A DNA stretch of 14,201 nucleotides, taken from positions 1-14,201 of the forward strand of contig JASIGS010000200.1 of assembly GCA_030052355.1 (NCBI GenBank), given 5' to 3'. This document shows, piece after piece, positions 1 to 6,937 of this stretch (position 1 is its first letter; the number at the start of each line of letters is the position of its first letter). A program made the position numbers and the translations under genes. The notes beneath the pieces are model-generated. The model had not been told where the DNA came from. It did no database searches and saw nothing but the letters and a program-made list of their open reading frames with translations. Source of the DNA: Streptosporangiaceae bacterium. GTDB taxonomy: Bacteria > Actinomycetota > Actinomycetes > Streptosporangiales > Streptosporangiaceae.

Positions 1-375
1 AGGGCGTTCCGGCCGGAGGACACCGACTGGGAGCGAATTGTCGGGCTGTACACCACGCTGGCCGAGGTGATGCCGTCACCCGTGGTCGAGCTCAACAGGG
101 CGGTGGCGCTGGCGATGGCCCGCGGCCCGCAGGCGGGCCTCGACCTTGCCGACCAGCTCGCGGCCGAGCCCGCGCTGAGCGGCTACCACCTGCTGCCGAG
201 CGTGCGCGGCGACCTGCTGCTCAAGCTGGGCAGGGCGGAGGAGGCGAGAGCCGAGTTCCAGCGCGCCGCTTCGATGGCAGGCAATATGAGGGAACGTGCC
301 CTGTCGTCTCGCCGCGCCCGCGAGGCCGCAGCCAACGAGGTGAACGGCGGCACCGCCGACTCCCCGCCCGCATAA
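1..375 (+). CDS. ECF sigma factor, ECF42-type, C-terminal part (5' truncated by window edge)
   Basis: The reading frame is open from base 1 and ends with TAA at 373-375, giving 124 visible residues. They match the C-terminal extension of long ECF sigma factors of the ECF42 type (DUF6596/TPR-like region) that follows the sigma-2 and sigma-4 DNA-binding domains. Recognisable stretches are the W-E-R-I-x-x-L-Y helix, then P-S-P-V-V-E-L-N-R-A-V-A, and a late TPR-like helix around L-L-L-K-L-G-R-A-E-E-A-R-A-E-F. In this family the extension takes part in controlling the sigma factor, and the genes usually sit beside a small DGPF/YCII-domain protein gene. That partner would lie left of the window and is not visible. 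The last 25 or so residues (Arg/Ala-rich, then G-G-T-A-D-S-P-P-A) look like a disordered tail. The family call rests on recognition of the C-terminal pattern only. Confidence 0.82.
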   Translation, partial: RAFRPEDTDWERIVGLYTTLAEVMPSPVVELNRAVALAMARGPQAGLDLADQLAAEPALSGYHLLPSVRGDLLLKLGRAEEARAEFQRAASMAGNMRERALSSRRAREAAANEVNGGTADSPPA

Positions 376-411
376 CAGCGGCTAGCAGGCCGACCGTGAG
401 ATCATCGCTTT

Positions 412-1248
412 GTGGCCGAGTCGTTTGCCGCCAGGTTCGCTGCCGTCCGTGCCGAGTACGGTCCGCTCGCCCTCGGCATCGACCCGTCCGCCAGGCTGCT
501 CGGGGCGTGGGGCCTGCGAGACACCCCCGACGGGCTCGACCGGTTCGCCGACATCGCCCTCGCGGCTGCGGCCGGCACGATCGGCCTCGTCAAGCCCCAG
601 TCGGCCTTCTTCGAACGGCACGGCTGGCGGGGCGTCCGCACCCTGCAGCGGCTCGTCGGCGAGGCGCGCGACGCCGGGCTCCTTGTCATCCTCGACATCA
701 AGCGCGGGGACGTCGGCACGACCAACGACGCCTACGCCGAGGCCTACCTCGGCAAGGATGCTCCGCTCGCCGCCGACGCGATCACCGTGCACCCCTACCT
801 CGGCCTGGGCGCGATGGGCACGTTTGTCGCGCGCGCCCGTCAGGCGGGCAGCTGCCTGCTGGTCGTGACCCGGTCGTCCAACCCGGAGGGGCGGCTCGTC
901 CAGTCCGCCCGTGCTGACGACGGACAGTCCGTCGAGCAGTCGCTGCTGACCGAGATCGGCCGGTTCAACGCCGCGCTCGAGCCGGACGGGCTCGGCCCCG
1001 TCGGCGCGGTCATCGGGCCCACGCACATGCAGCCGGAACTCGACCTCGCGGCGGCACGCTGCGTGTTCCTGGCCCCGGGGGTCGGCGCGCAGGGCGCGTC
1101 TCCAGTCGACGTGGCCCGTGTCTTCGCCGCGTGCCAGGAACGGGTGATACCGAGTGCCTCCCGGTCGCTGCTGGAATCCGGGCCCGGCGGACTGAAGGAC
1201 GCGACACGGGCACTCGCGGCGGAGTTCACGGCGGTGCTCGGACGCTGA
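412..1248 (+). CDS. pyrF: Orotidine 5'-phosphate decarboxylase, type 2
   Basis: This enzyme catalyses the last step of de novo UMP synthesis, decarboxylating OMP to UMP in the cytosol. The 278-residue product has the TIM-barrel OMP decarboxylase pattern of the longer type-2 subfamily found in actinobacteria. Visible features are an early substrate-binding L-G-I-D-P segment (about 21-25), K-P-Q-S-A-F-F at about 61-67, and the catalytic D-x-K-x-x-D signature as D95, K97 and D100 in D-I-K-R-G-D. The late P-G-V-G-A-Q-G segment is the phosphate-binding loop. The GTG at 412 is the first usable start because an in-frame TGA lies at 397-399. The ribosome site before it is weak. It follows the sigma-factor stop by 36 bp in the same direction, so it may be co-transcribed. 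It ends inside a palindromic terminator. No other pyr, car or gmk gene is in view. Confidence 0.95.
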   Translation: MAESFAARFAAVRAEYGPLALGIDPSARLLGAWGLRDTPDGLDRFADIALAAAAGTIGLVKPQSAFFERHGWRGVRTLQRLVGEARDAGLLVILDIKRGDVGTTNDAYAEAYLGKDAPLAADAITVHPYLGLGAMGTFVARARQAGSCLLVVTRSSNPEGRLVQSARADDGQSVEQSLLTEIGRFNAALEPDGLGPVGAVIGPTHMQPELDLAAARCVFLAPGVGAQGASPVDVARVFAACQERVIPSASRSLLESGPGGLKDATRALAAEFTAVLGR

Positions 1249-1279
1249 GGCGGCCGGCCCGATCGGGCCGGCCGCCTCA
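1246..1279. terminator. Perfect 34-bp palindrome, probable bidirectional terminator
   Basis: The left arm TGAGGCGGCCGGCCC (1246-1260) and right arm GGGCCGGCCGCCTCA (1265-1279) are exact reverse complements around GATC, so the whole 34 bp is palindromic. The first three bases are the pyrF stop codon. The convergent DUF4232 gene ends 22 bp further on, at 1302. A single GC-rich hairpin without a U-tract shared by two convergent genes is common in actinomycetes. Termination itself is inferred. Confidence 0.8.
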
Positions 1280-1301
1280 ACGTCAGCGGCTGCGCGCGCT
1301 G

Positions 1302-1880
1302 TCAGTTGTTCAAGTGGCCGGGAATCCCGGCGTTGGCGTACGTCGGGGTCACGTACAGGAAGGTCGGCCCGGCCTTGGCGCAGGCCCGGAACGAGAACGG
1401 GAACCTGATCGAGCCGTAGTCGCCGGGAGCAAAGACCCGCAGCGCCACGGCGCTGGCCGGGCCGCACTTTGATGGCGGGTAGACGCCGACGTCAACGACC
1501 TGCAGGTTGACGTGTGCGGTCTGGTACGGGGCAAGCGTGATCAGGCCAACGGGGTAGCCGGTCAAACGTCCTGCGGCGCTACCGAGCTGCTTGCCGCTGG
1601 CGTTGAGCGCGGAAACGCCAGGGAATCCGTACAGGGTGCAGGTCTGGTTCGAGATGTTGGAGATCTCAAGCGGGTAGTAGGTGCTGCCGGCGGCACCGTT
1701 GCCGGGAAGACCCAGCCACACGGTCAGCTCGCCGACGTAGCAACGGTGCACGCCGGCGCTGGCCTGCGGCGCATTCGTGCCGGCGGACGAGGCGAGGGCT
1801 ACAACGGGAAGCAGGATCGCGGCGGTGGCCAGCCCGGCCGCGGCGATCAGTCGGCGTGTCAAACGAGCACTCGGCTTCAT
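1302..1880 (-). CDS. Secreted DUF4232-domain protein
   Basis: The product is a 192-residue exported protein of unknown function. Residues 1-30 form a Sec-type signal peptide: a positive start (K2, R6, R9, R10), a hydrophobic core (about 11-28) and an A-L-A-S cleavage region near residue 30. The rest is one DUF4232 domain, common in actinobacterial exported proteins. It shows the typical Y-P-L-E-I-S-N-x-S-x-x-x-C-T-L-x-G-F-P-G-V segment at about 69-89. Four cysteines (C47, C81, C139, C167) could form two disulfides after export. There is no lipobox, so it is probably secreted freely. I chose ATG at 1880 rather than GTG at 1889 because an AAAGGAG ribosome site lies 8 bp before the ATG and overlaps the GTG. 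It diverges from the monooxygenase gene across 72 bp. Confidence 0.88.
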   Translation of the reverse strand: MKPSARLTRRLIAAAGLATAAILLPVVALASSAGTNAPQASAGVHRCYVGELTVWLGLPGNGAAGSTYYPLEISNISNQTCTLYGFPGVSALNASGKQLGSAAGRLTGYPVGLITLAPYQTAHVNLQVVDVGVYPPSKCGPASAVALRVFAPGDYGSIRFPFSFRACAKAGPTFLYVTPTYANAGIPGHLNN

Positions 1881-1888
1881 GGGAAACA

Positions 1889-1895
1889 CTCCTTT
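1889..1895 (-). promoter_or_regulatory. Ribosome binding site fixing the DUF4232 gene start
   Basis: Read on the minus strand this is AAAGGAG, 8 bp before the ATG at 1880. The alternative in-frame GTG (1887-1889) shares its first base with this site and would have no usable Shine-Dalgarno, so the ATG is preferred. Confidence 0.75.
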
Positions 1896-1952
1896 GCGTT
1901 AGTACTGGCATTGGTTAAGACGTCGCCACGCCAGAAAGGTTGGAAGTTTGAG

Positions 1953-2285
1953 ATGATCTTCATCACCGCGAAATTCCGCGTCCTGCCCGAGTACGCCGAC
2001 CGCTGGCCGGAGCTCTCCGGCCCGTTCACCCAGGCGACGAGGGCAGAGCCGGGCTGCCTGTGGTTCGACTGGTCACGCAGCCTGGACGACCCGACCGAGT
2101 ACGTGCTGGTTGAGGCGTTCCGCGACGGCGACGCCGGGGCCGCCCACGTGCAGTCGGAGCACTTCAAGACCGCGCAGCAGACGGTGCCGCAGTACCTGGC
2201 GGAGACGCCGCGGATCGTCAGCGTGATGATTCCGCAGGACGGGTGGTCCGAACTCGGCGAGATGGCGGTACCCGCGGACCGGTAA
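1953..2285 (+). CDS. Small ABM-fold (antibiotic biosynthesis monooxygenase / YgiN-type) protein
   Basis: The product has 110 residues and the plan of the ABM superfamily, a dimeric alpha+beta barrel. It has an opening strand I-F-I-T-A-K-F-R-V, a helix with the P-E-Y-A-D-R-W-P-E-L motif, then P-G-C-L-W-F-D-W-S-R-S and Y-V-L-V-E-A-F-R-D. An A-H-V-Q-S-E-H-F-K-T segment follows, where H47-type family members place a conserved His. Family members oxidise quinol or polyketide-like substrates without cofactor, or degrade haem. No substrate can be named here. The ATG at 1953 aligns with the normal N-terminus of the family and has purine-rich AGAAAGG and GGAAG sequences 7-20 bp upstream. A weak promoter, TTGCGT (1894-1899) and TAAGAC (1916-1921) with a 16-bp spacer, could serve it. 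It stands alone, divergent from the DUF4232 gene and convergent with the methyltransferase. Confidence 0.85.
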   Translation: MIFITAKFRVLPEYADRWPELSGPFTQATRAEPGCLWFDWSRSLDDPTEYVLVEAFRDGDAGAAHVQSEHFKTAQQTVPQYLAETPRIVSVMIPQDGWSELGEMAVPADR

Positions 2286-2291
2286 TCGTCC

Positions 2292-2308
2292 GGCCGGCCC
2301 GCCCGGCC
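2292..2308. terminator. Possible short hairpin terminator between convergent genes
   Basis: GGCCGG (2292-2297) and CCGGCC (2303-2308) can pair around a 5-nt loop in the 26-bp gap between the convergent monooxygenase and methyltransferase genes. The stem is only 6 bp, without a U-tract. The position is right, but the structure is weak in such GC-rich DNA. Confidence 0.35.
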
Positions 2309-2311
2309 AGA

Positions 2312-2971
2312 TCAGCGCCGGAACACGAACAGCGGGGTACGCGGGTCCAAGGCTCCGGCGCTGAACCCGCCCGGTGCGGAAGCCCGCAGGCGACCGACCC
2401 CGACGCCGGTCAGCGTCTCGGTTGACGGCTTCTCGAACGCGACCTCCTCGAACCCGGCCTCGGTGAACCAGGCCCGGACCTGCGGGGTCACGTCCGGCGC
2501 GCGCCGGTGCCGGGTCCAGATCACGGTGCTGCCCGGCCGGCACATGCCAGCGGCGGCAGCGGCCGTGCGATGGATGTCCTCGTCGGACACGTTGCCGAAG
2601 ATGCCGCACAGCAGCAGCACGTCGGCGGGAAGCGCGTCGGCGTAGTTCGCCACGACGGCGGCGTCGGCCTCACGAACCTCAACCTGGTCCAGGCCGGCTT
2701 CCGCGGCCCTGGCCCGCGCGAGTTCGCAGTTGGCCGGGTTCAGCTCGACAAGGACCGCGGTCACGTCGCCGCGGCGCGGATGATCCGGCAGCACGCCGCG
2801 GACATCGAGCCCCTGGCCTGCGCAGAGGCTGACGAGGGTGAGCGGCCCCGGCGGTGCGGCGTCCAGCGCGTCGGCCAGGTGCGCCCGGACGATCCCGAGC
2901 CGCCTGGTCAGCGACGATTCCGGGTCGTCGTATGAGTCGTGCCACCGGACCCAGTCCCTGGTTTCCGTCAC
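2312..2971 (-). CDS. Class I SAM-dependent methyltransferase
   Basis: The 219-residue protein has a Rossmann-type methyltransferase core. Motif I (SAM glycine loop) is L-V-S-L-C-A-G-Q-G at about 46-54. The acidic residue closing strand 2 is E76 in V-L-V-E-L-N-P. A D-V-L-L-L-C-G-I-F-G-N-V-S-D segment at about 117-130 covers motif IV. The N-terminal W-V-R-W-H-D-S-Y-D-D-P-E-S-S-L block (7-21) and the W-T-R-H-R-R-A-P-D block (152-160) are typical of an uncharacterised family widespread in streptomycetes and relatives; the substrate is unknown. The start is GTG with GGGAAC just before it. It begins 25 bp after the stop of the upstream LLM oxidoreductase gene on the same strand, so the two probably form one transcript. 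The gap is AT-rich, so a second internal promoter is possible. Confidence 0.87.
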   Translation of the reverse strand: MTETRDWVRWHDSYDDPESSLTRRLGIVRAHLADALDAAPPGPLTLVSLCAGQGLDVRGVLPDHPRRGDVTAVLVELNPANCELARARAAEAGLDQVEVREADAAVVANYADALPADVLLLCGIFGNVSDEDIHRTAAAAAGMCRPGSTVIWTRHRRAPDVTPQVRAWFTEAGFEEVAFEKPSTETLTGVGVGRLRASAPGGFSAGALDPRTPLFVFRR

Positions 2972-2996
2972 GTTCCCTATATAAGCAGTGTTTGGC

Positions 2997-3857
2997 TCAA
3001 GATCGCTGCGACAGGCCGAGGGCGCGGGCGAGGTCGGCGTAGCCCGGCATCGGGTCGGCGTCGGCCTCGGTGAGCAGCTGGACGCACACGTGGTCGGCGC
3101 CCGCGTCCAGGTGCGCGGCCAGGCCGGCCGCGACCCGCTCGGGGCCGCCGTGGGCGACGAGCGCGTCGATCAGCCGGTCGCTGCCGCCGTCGTCCAGATC
3201 CTGGTCGGTGTAGCCGAGCCGGCGCAGGTTGGACGTGTAGTTCACCAGGCCGAGGTAGGGGTTGCGCACCCGGCTGCGGCCGAGGGCGCGTGCCCGGTCC
3301 GCGTCGGCGTCCAGCACCGCCTTGTGCTCGGGAGCGAGCAGCGGCTCGGGCCCGAGTATCTCCCTGGCCAGCCTGGTGTGCTCCGCTGGCACGAGGTAGG
3401 GGATGGCGCCGCCCGCGCGTTCGCCCGCCAGCCGGAGCACCTTCGGGCCGAGTGCCGCCAGGACGAGGCTCTGCCGGGGAACGCCGCGCTCGCGCAGGAC
3501 CTCGGCGTAACTGGCCAGGTGCTGGTACGGGCTGGTGTACTCCGCGGTGGCCTCCGGATGACCAGCACCGACGCCGAGGACGAAACGGCCGGGGTGGCGT
3601 TCGGTGACCCGGGCGAACGACCGCGCCACGAGATCCGCGTCGTCCTTCCAGATGTTCACGATGCTGGTGCCGATCACGAGGGTGCTGGTCGCGTCCAGCA
3701 GGCCCTCGGCGGTGGCCAGGTCGCCGCTGGGGGAGCCGCCCAGCCAAAGCGCGCCGTAGCCGAGCTGCTCGAGCCCGACCGCGAGTTCAGGCGTCGTCTG
3801 CCAGGCACCGCGCCAGATCCCGAACCGCCCGAGCCTGTCGCGCAACAGCTCACTCAT
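2997..3857 (-). CDS. LLM-class F420-dependent oxidoreductase (MSMEG_4141-like)
   Basis: The 286-residue protein belongs to the bacterial luciferase-like monooxygenase superfamily. Such enzymes in actinomycetes mostly use coenzyme F420 for hydride transfer. Evidence is the N-terminal L-G-R-F-G-I-W strand, L-E-Q-L-G-Y-G-A-L-W-L-G-G-S-P-S-G-D, the G-T-S-I-V-N-I-W block, and H-P-G-R-F-V-L-G-V-G-A-G-H-P-E, which shapes the cofactor pocket. A-A-L-G-P-K-V-L-R-L-A, A-G-G-A-I-P-Y-L-V and a C-terminal D-H-V-C-V-Q-L-L strand follow. The pattern fits the family first named for MSMEG_4141; its substrate is unknown to me. ATG at 3857 is chosen because AGGAGG lies 4 bp upstream. The in-frame TTG at 3890 has no such site. 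It is the first gene of a probable unit with the downstream methyltransferase and diverges from the ABC importer operon. Confidence 0.88.
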   Translation of the reverse strand: MSELLRDRLGRFGIWRGAWQTTPELAVGLEQLGYGALWLGGSPSGDLATAEGLLDATSTLVIGTSIVNIWKDDADLVARSFARVTERHPGRFVLGVGAGHPEATAEYTSPYQHLASYAEVLRERGVPRQSLVLAALGPKVLRLAGERAGGAIPYLVPAEHTRLAREILGPEPLLAPEHKAVLDADADRARALGRSRVRNPYLGLVNYTSNLRRLGYTDQDLDDGGSDRLIDALVAHGGPERVAAGLAAHLDAGADHVCVQLLTEADADPMPGYADLARALGLSQRS

Positions 3858-3868
3858 CTGGCCTCCTC

Positions 3869-3892
3869 GGTTGGCTCCTGGACGCGCCAACC
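3869..3892. repeat. Inverted repeat just upstream of the LLM gene ribosome site
   Basis: GGTTGGC (3869-3875) and GCCAACC (3886-3892) are exact 7-bp arms around a 10-bp spacer. The element sits 2 bp upstream of the AGGAGG site of the minus-strand LLM gene. It could be a leader hairpin affecting translation or an operator. The core GCCAAC recurs at 4061-4066 in the same spacer. Confidence 0.5.
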
Positions 3893-4073
3893 ACTCGTTG
3901 CTCGCTGCTGTTCTTGCCCCGCTCGCCCGGACGCATCCTCCGCGGGGGCCCGCGGCGCGGGCGGTCGGAGGTCATGGCGCACAGGTCACAACATCGTCAC
4001 GGCATGGGCGCTGTCCCTGAACAGGTCTAGTCGCCCGGCCGGCCCTGGCTCAGACTGTTAGCCAACTGTAAGA

Positions 4074-4096
4074 GACCGGTTGACACTTAACTGGTC
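4074..4096. promoter_or_regulatory. Operator-like inverted repeat over the -35 box
   Basis: GACCGGTT (4074-4081) and AACTGGTC (4089-4096) are inverted 8-bp arms with one mismatch and a 7-bp spacer. The dyad centre (4085) falls on the TTGACA -35 box, so a bound dimer would block RNA polymerase. The cognate regulator is not in the window. Confidence 0.55.
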
Positions 4097-4109
4097 GGAA
4101 AAGTAGATA
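4080..4109 (+). promoter_or_regulatory. Sigma-70/HrdB-like promoter of the ABC importer operon
   Basis: A perfect -35 box TTGACA (4080-4085) is followed after 18 bp by TAGATA (4104-4109), a good actinobacterial -10. Transcription would start near 4116, leaving a leader of about 40 nt. AAGGAG (4140-4145) lies 9 bp before the ATG at 4155. Confidence 0.75.
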
Positions 4110-4154
4110 TAGCATGCTCCGCCAGGACCCCCCGCTTGCAAGGAGTACCCCGGG

Positions 4155-5987
4155 ATGCGCACGACCCGTCGAATAGCCGCGGCCGCGGCCGCCCTCGCTC
4201 TTGCAATCTTGCTGGCAGCATGCGGGAGCACCACAGCGAAGATCGGCGCCGGCAGCGCCGTCACCGGCAAGAAGGTGCCCGGCGGTACCGTCACCATCGC
4301 CGAGGTGGCAGCGTCACCGAACTTCATCTTCCCGCTCGTGCCGGCCACCAACAGCAACGGTTACAACGAGAACCTCACGATGGGACTGTGGCCGTACCTG
4401 GTGTACGCGGGCGACGGCTCCAAGGCGGTCGTGAACCCGCAGGAGAGCCTGTATAGCTCGCTGACCTACAGCGACAACGACTCGGTCATCACGATTGTGC
4501 TGAAGTCCTGGAAGTGGTCAGACGGGGTGCCGATTACATCGCGTGACTTCACCTTCGTCTACAACCTGCTGAAGGCGAACTACAACGACTGGCTCGGCTA
4601 CACCCAGGGCCTGTTCCCCACCGACGTGAAGAAGGTGCTCACGCCGAACCAGCACACAGTCGTCATCGACCTTACCCGTTCCTACAATCCGACGTTCTAC
4701 ACCGACGACGTGCTGTACGAGATACCGCTGCTGCCGCAGCACGCCTGGGACAAGACCTCGATGGCCGGCAAGGTCGGCAACTACGACGAGACCACCAAGG
4801 GCGCCAAGGCGGTCTGGAGCTTCCTGCAGAAGGAAGGCGGCGACATGGCGACGTTCGCGACCAACCCGCTGTGGAAGGTCGTGGACGGCCCGTGGCAGCT
4901 CGCGACCTTCCAGAGTGATGGCTACTACGCCTGGGTGCCGAACAAGAACTACTCAGGGCCGGACAAGCCGACCCTGGCCAAGGTGATCTGGACGCCGTTC
5001 ACCACGGACACCTCCGAGATGGACACGCTGCGCTCGGGCACCAGCCTCGACTTGGCCGGCCTGCCGCTGAACGACATCAAGCAAATCCCCGAACTGGAGG
5101 CCGAGGGCTACTCCGTGGCCGCGGTGCCGGTCAACGGCAACGCGGAGATCGTGCCGAACTTCTACAACCCGGTCAACGGGCCGGTGATACGCCAGCTCTA
5201 CGTGCGGCAGGCCATGGAGTACCTGATCAACCGGCCCGAGATCGTCTCCAAGATCTACGCTGGTTACGCCGATCCAGGTAACGGGGCGGTGCCGACCCTG
5301 TACGGCCAGCAGTGGGACTCGCCGCTGGAGAAGGCGGGCGGGCCGTATCCGTACGATCCATCCAAGGCGGTCGCGCTGCTGAAGGCGCACGGCTGGACGG
5401 TGGTCAAGGGCGGTACCGATACCTGCGCGAGTCCGGGCACCGGCCCATCAGACTGCGGCGCCGGCATCACCAAGGGCGAGAAGCTGCAGTTCGTGCTCAT
5501 CTACAGCTCGGGTATCACCTCGTTCGACCAGCAGAACGCCTACATCCAGTCCACCGAGGAGCTTGGCGGCATCAAGTTCGTGCTGAAGCCCGAGCCGTTC
5601 AACACCATCGTGGCCACGACGGGCTACTGCAACGCGCAGTCGCACCCCACCTCGACGTGCAGCTGGCAGATGCAGGACTACGGCTATAACGTCTACGACC
5701 TGGACCCGTCCGGTGCGGGCTTGTTCAACACCGACGGGTTCGGCAACTACAGCGGCTACTCGAGCACCGAGATGAACAACCTCATCGACGCGACCGAGTA
5801 CGGTTCGAGCTCGTCGGCGTTCTTCGCCTACGAGAACTACGCGGCCGAGCAGCTGCCGATCCTGTACCTGCCGAACGAGTCCAACGTCTTCGTTTACAAG
5901 AAGAACCTGGCCGGCGTGGTGCCGGCGAACCCGTTCTCCGCGACCCTCAACCCCGAGGACTGGTACTACACCAAGTCGGGCTCATGA
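4155..5987 (+). CDS. ABC importer substrate-binding lipoprotein, family 5 (peptide/nickel type)
   Basis: This 610-residue protein captures the solute outside the membrane for the permeases encoded next. Residues 1-22 form a lipoprotein signal peptide (R5, R6, then an Ala/Leu core) ending in lipobox L-A-A-C, with the acylated cysteine at C23. The mature part shows the SBP_bac_5 plan. N-terminal G-G-T-V-T-I-A is followed by M-G-L-W-P-Y-L-V and W-K-W-S-D-G-V-P-I-T-S-R-D-F-T-F-V-Y-N near 118-136. V-R-Q-A-M-E-Y-L-I-N-R-P-E-I-V starts the second lobe near 350. Family members carry oligopeptides, nickel chelates, sugars or opines, so the substrate cannot be read from the sequence. Two Cys pairs late in the protein (D-T-C...S-D-C and Y-C-N...S-T-C) could be disulfide loops. 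Its stop overlaps the permease start in ATGA, which implies translational coupling. Confidence 0.92.
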   Translation: MRTTRRIAAAAAALALAILLAACGSTTAKIGAGSAVTGKKVPGGTVTIAEVAASPNFIFPLVPATNSNGYNENLTMGLWPYLVYAGDGSKAVVNPQESLYSSLTYSDNDSVITIVLKSWKWSDGVPITSRDFTFVYNLLKANYNDWLGYTQGLFPTDVKKVLTPNQHTVVIDLTRSYNPTFYTDDVLYEIPLLPQHAWDKTSMAGKVGNYDETTKGAKAVWSFLQKEGGDMATFATNPLWKVVDGPWQLATFQSDGYYAWVPNKNYSGPDKPTLAKVIWTPFTTDTSEMDTLRSGTSLDLAGLPLNDIKQIPELEAEGYSVAAVPVNGNAEIVPNFYNPVNGPVIRQLYVRQAMEYLINRPEIVSKIYAGYADPGNGAVPTLYGQQWDSPLEKAGGPYPYDPSKAVALLKAHGWTVVKGGTDTCASPGTGPSDCGAGITKGEKLQFVLIYSSGITSFDQQNAYIQSTEELGGIKFVLKPEPFNTIVATTGYCNAQSHPTSTCSWQMQDYGYNVYDLDPSGAGLFNTDGFGNYSGYSSTEMNNLIDATEYGSSSSAFFAYENYAAEQLPILYLPNESNVFVYKKNLAGVVPANPFSATLNPEDWYYTKSGS

Positions 5988-6937
5988 CCTGGTATCTCGT
6001 TCGCCGCGTTGGCCAGGCCATCGCGGTCGTGATCGGTGTCATGATCTTGACGTTCGGCTTGCTCCACCTGGAGCCCGGCAACACGGCCAGGGCGATACTC
6101 GGGCTCAAGGCAACGCCTGCCCGGGTCGCCCTGTTCGACGACACATACGGCCTGAACAAGCCGCTCTACCAGCAGTTCTACATCTACGTCGACCATGTCG
6201 TGCACGGCAACCTCGGCGTCTCCTACCAGTACCTGCAGCCGGTCTCCACCCTGATCGCGCAGCGGCTGCCAAGAGACGCCGTGCTGCTCGGCCTCTCCAC
6301 GCTGCTTGCCCTCATCATCGGCGTCCCGATGGGCATCTACCAGGCGGTCAAGCACAACCGGCTGGCCGACGACCTGCTCGGCGGGACCTGGTTCACGTTG
6401 TACGCGGCACCGGACTTCATGGAGGCGCTGCTGCTCATCGCGCTGGTCTGCGTGGAGTTCCACTGGCTGCCGCCGTCGTTCAACGGCGGGATCTCGTCGG
6501 TCGGCGGGCTGTTCGCCGACTGGCGCGCGATGATCCTGCCGGTCGTGGTGCTGTCGATCAACTCGATCGCCGGCTTCAGCCAGTACACGAGGTCAACCGG
6601 CATCATGGAACTGGCCCAGGACTACGTGCGGACCGCCAGGGCCAAGGGCCTGTCCGAGCGGCTCGTGCTGACCCGGCACGTGCTGCGTAACTCGCTGCTG
6701 CCGGTCATCACGATCCTCGGACTGTCGCTGCCTGGCATCGTGGCGGGTGCGGTCCTCGCGGAGGTCATATTCAATTTCCCGGGCATGGGCCTGCTGTTCT
6801 GGCAGTCAGCCCTGTCCCACGACTTCCCGGTGATGCTCGGCGGAACCCTCGTCATCGGCGTGGCGACGGTGCTCGGGAACCTGGCTGCGGACGTCGCCTA
6901 CGGCGTGCTTGACCCGAGGATCCGGCATGGCTCCTGA
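5984..6937 (+). CDS. ABC importer permease, DppB/OppB type
   Basis: This 317-residue inner-membrane subunit forms half of the translocation channel. It has the DppB plan: a first helix at about 9-27, an external loop with Y-G-L-N-K-P-L-Y-x-Q-F (about 55-65) and H-G-N-L-G-V-S (74-80). Five more helices follow near 98-122, 135-157, 182-200, 239-262 and 284-306. The EAA cytoplasmic loop that docks on the ATPase is D-Y-V-R-T-A-R-A-K-G-L-S (about 213-224), followed by H-V-L-R-N-S-L-L-P. The late F-N-F-P-G-M-G-L-L block and terminal D-P-R-I-R are also typical. The ATG at 5984 overlaps the binding-protein stop by 4 bp (ATGA). The intact EAA loop implies a working partner ATPase, yet no such gene is nearby. 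Confidence 0.94.
   Translation: MTWYLVRRVGQAIAVVIGVMILTFGLLHLEPGNTARAILGLKATPARVALFDDTYGLNKPLYQQFYIYVDHVVHGNLGVSYQYLQPVSTLIAQRLPRDAVLLGLSTLLALIIGVPMGIYQAVKHNRLADDLLGGTWFTLYAAPDFMEALLLIALVCVEFHWLPPSFNGGISSVGGLFADWRAMILPVVVLSINSIAGFSQYTRSTGIMELAQDYVRTARAKGLSERLVLTRHVLRNSLLPVITILGLSLPGIVAGAVLAEVIFNFPGMGLLFWQSALSHDFPVMLGGTLVIGVATVLGNLAADVAYGVLDPRIRHGS

Larger units (their letters stand above)
3858..4154. other. 297-bp divergent intergenic spacer
   Basis: This spacer separates the minus-strand LLM gene from the plus-strand ABC importer operon. It holds the LLM ribosome site and inverted repeat at its left end. A short GC palindrome (CCGCGGG/CCCGCGG, 3940-3955) lies in the middle. An AT-richer promoter and operator zone (about 4050-4115) lies at the right end. 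An imperfect dyad GTTaGCcAAC lies at 4057-4066. I see no small gene or structured RNA with recognisable motifs in it. Confidence 0.7.

Noticed and set aside
1887..1889. Upstream GTG start for the DUF4232 gene.
   Set aside because: It overlaps the ribosome site AAAGGAG, which is well spaced for the ATG at 1880.
2972..2996. AT-rich gap with a TATATA string before the methyltransferase, as a possible separate promoter.
   Set aside because: The only -35-like hexamer, TTGAGC, is about 11 bp from it, too close for a sigma-70 promoter. The gap looks more like an operon junction.
3888..3890. Upstream TTG start for the LLM oxidoreductase.
   Set aside because: It would add 11 residues outside the family pattern, while AGGAGG lies directly before the ATG at 3857.
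3940..3955. GC palindrome CCGCGGG/CCCGCGG in the divergent spacer.
   Set aside because: It is short and made only of G and C, expected by chance at this GC content, and not at a functional position.
6909..6911. Upstream TTG start for the DppC-type permease.
   Set aside because: CGAGGA is well placed for the ATG at 6927, and the extra six residues have no support.
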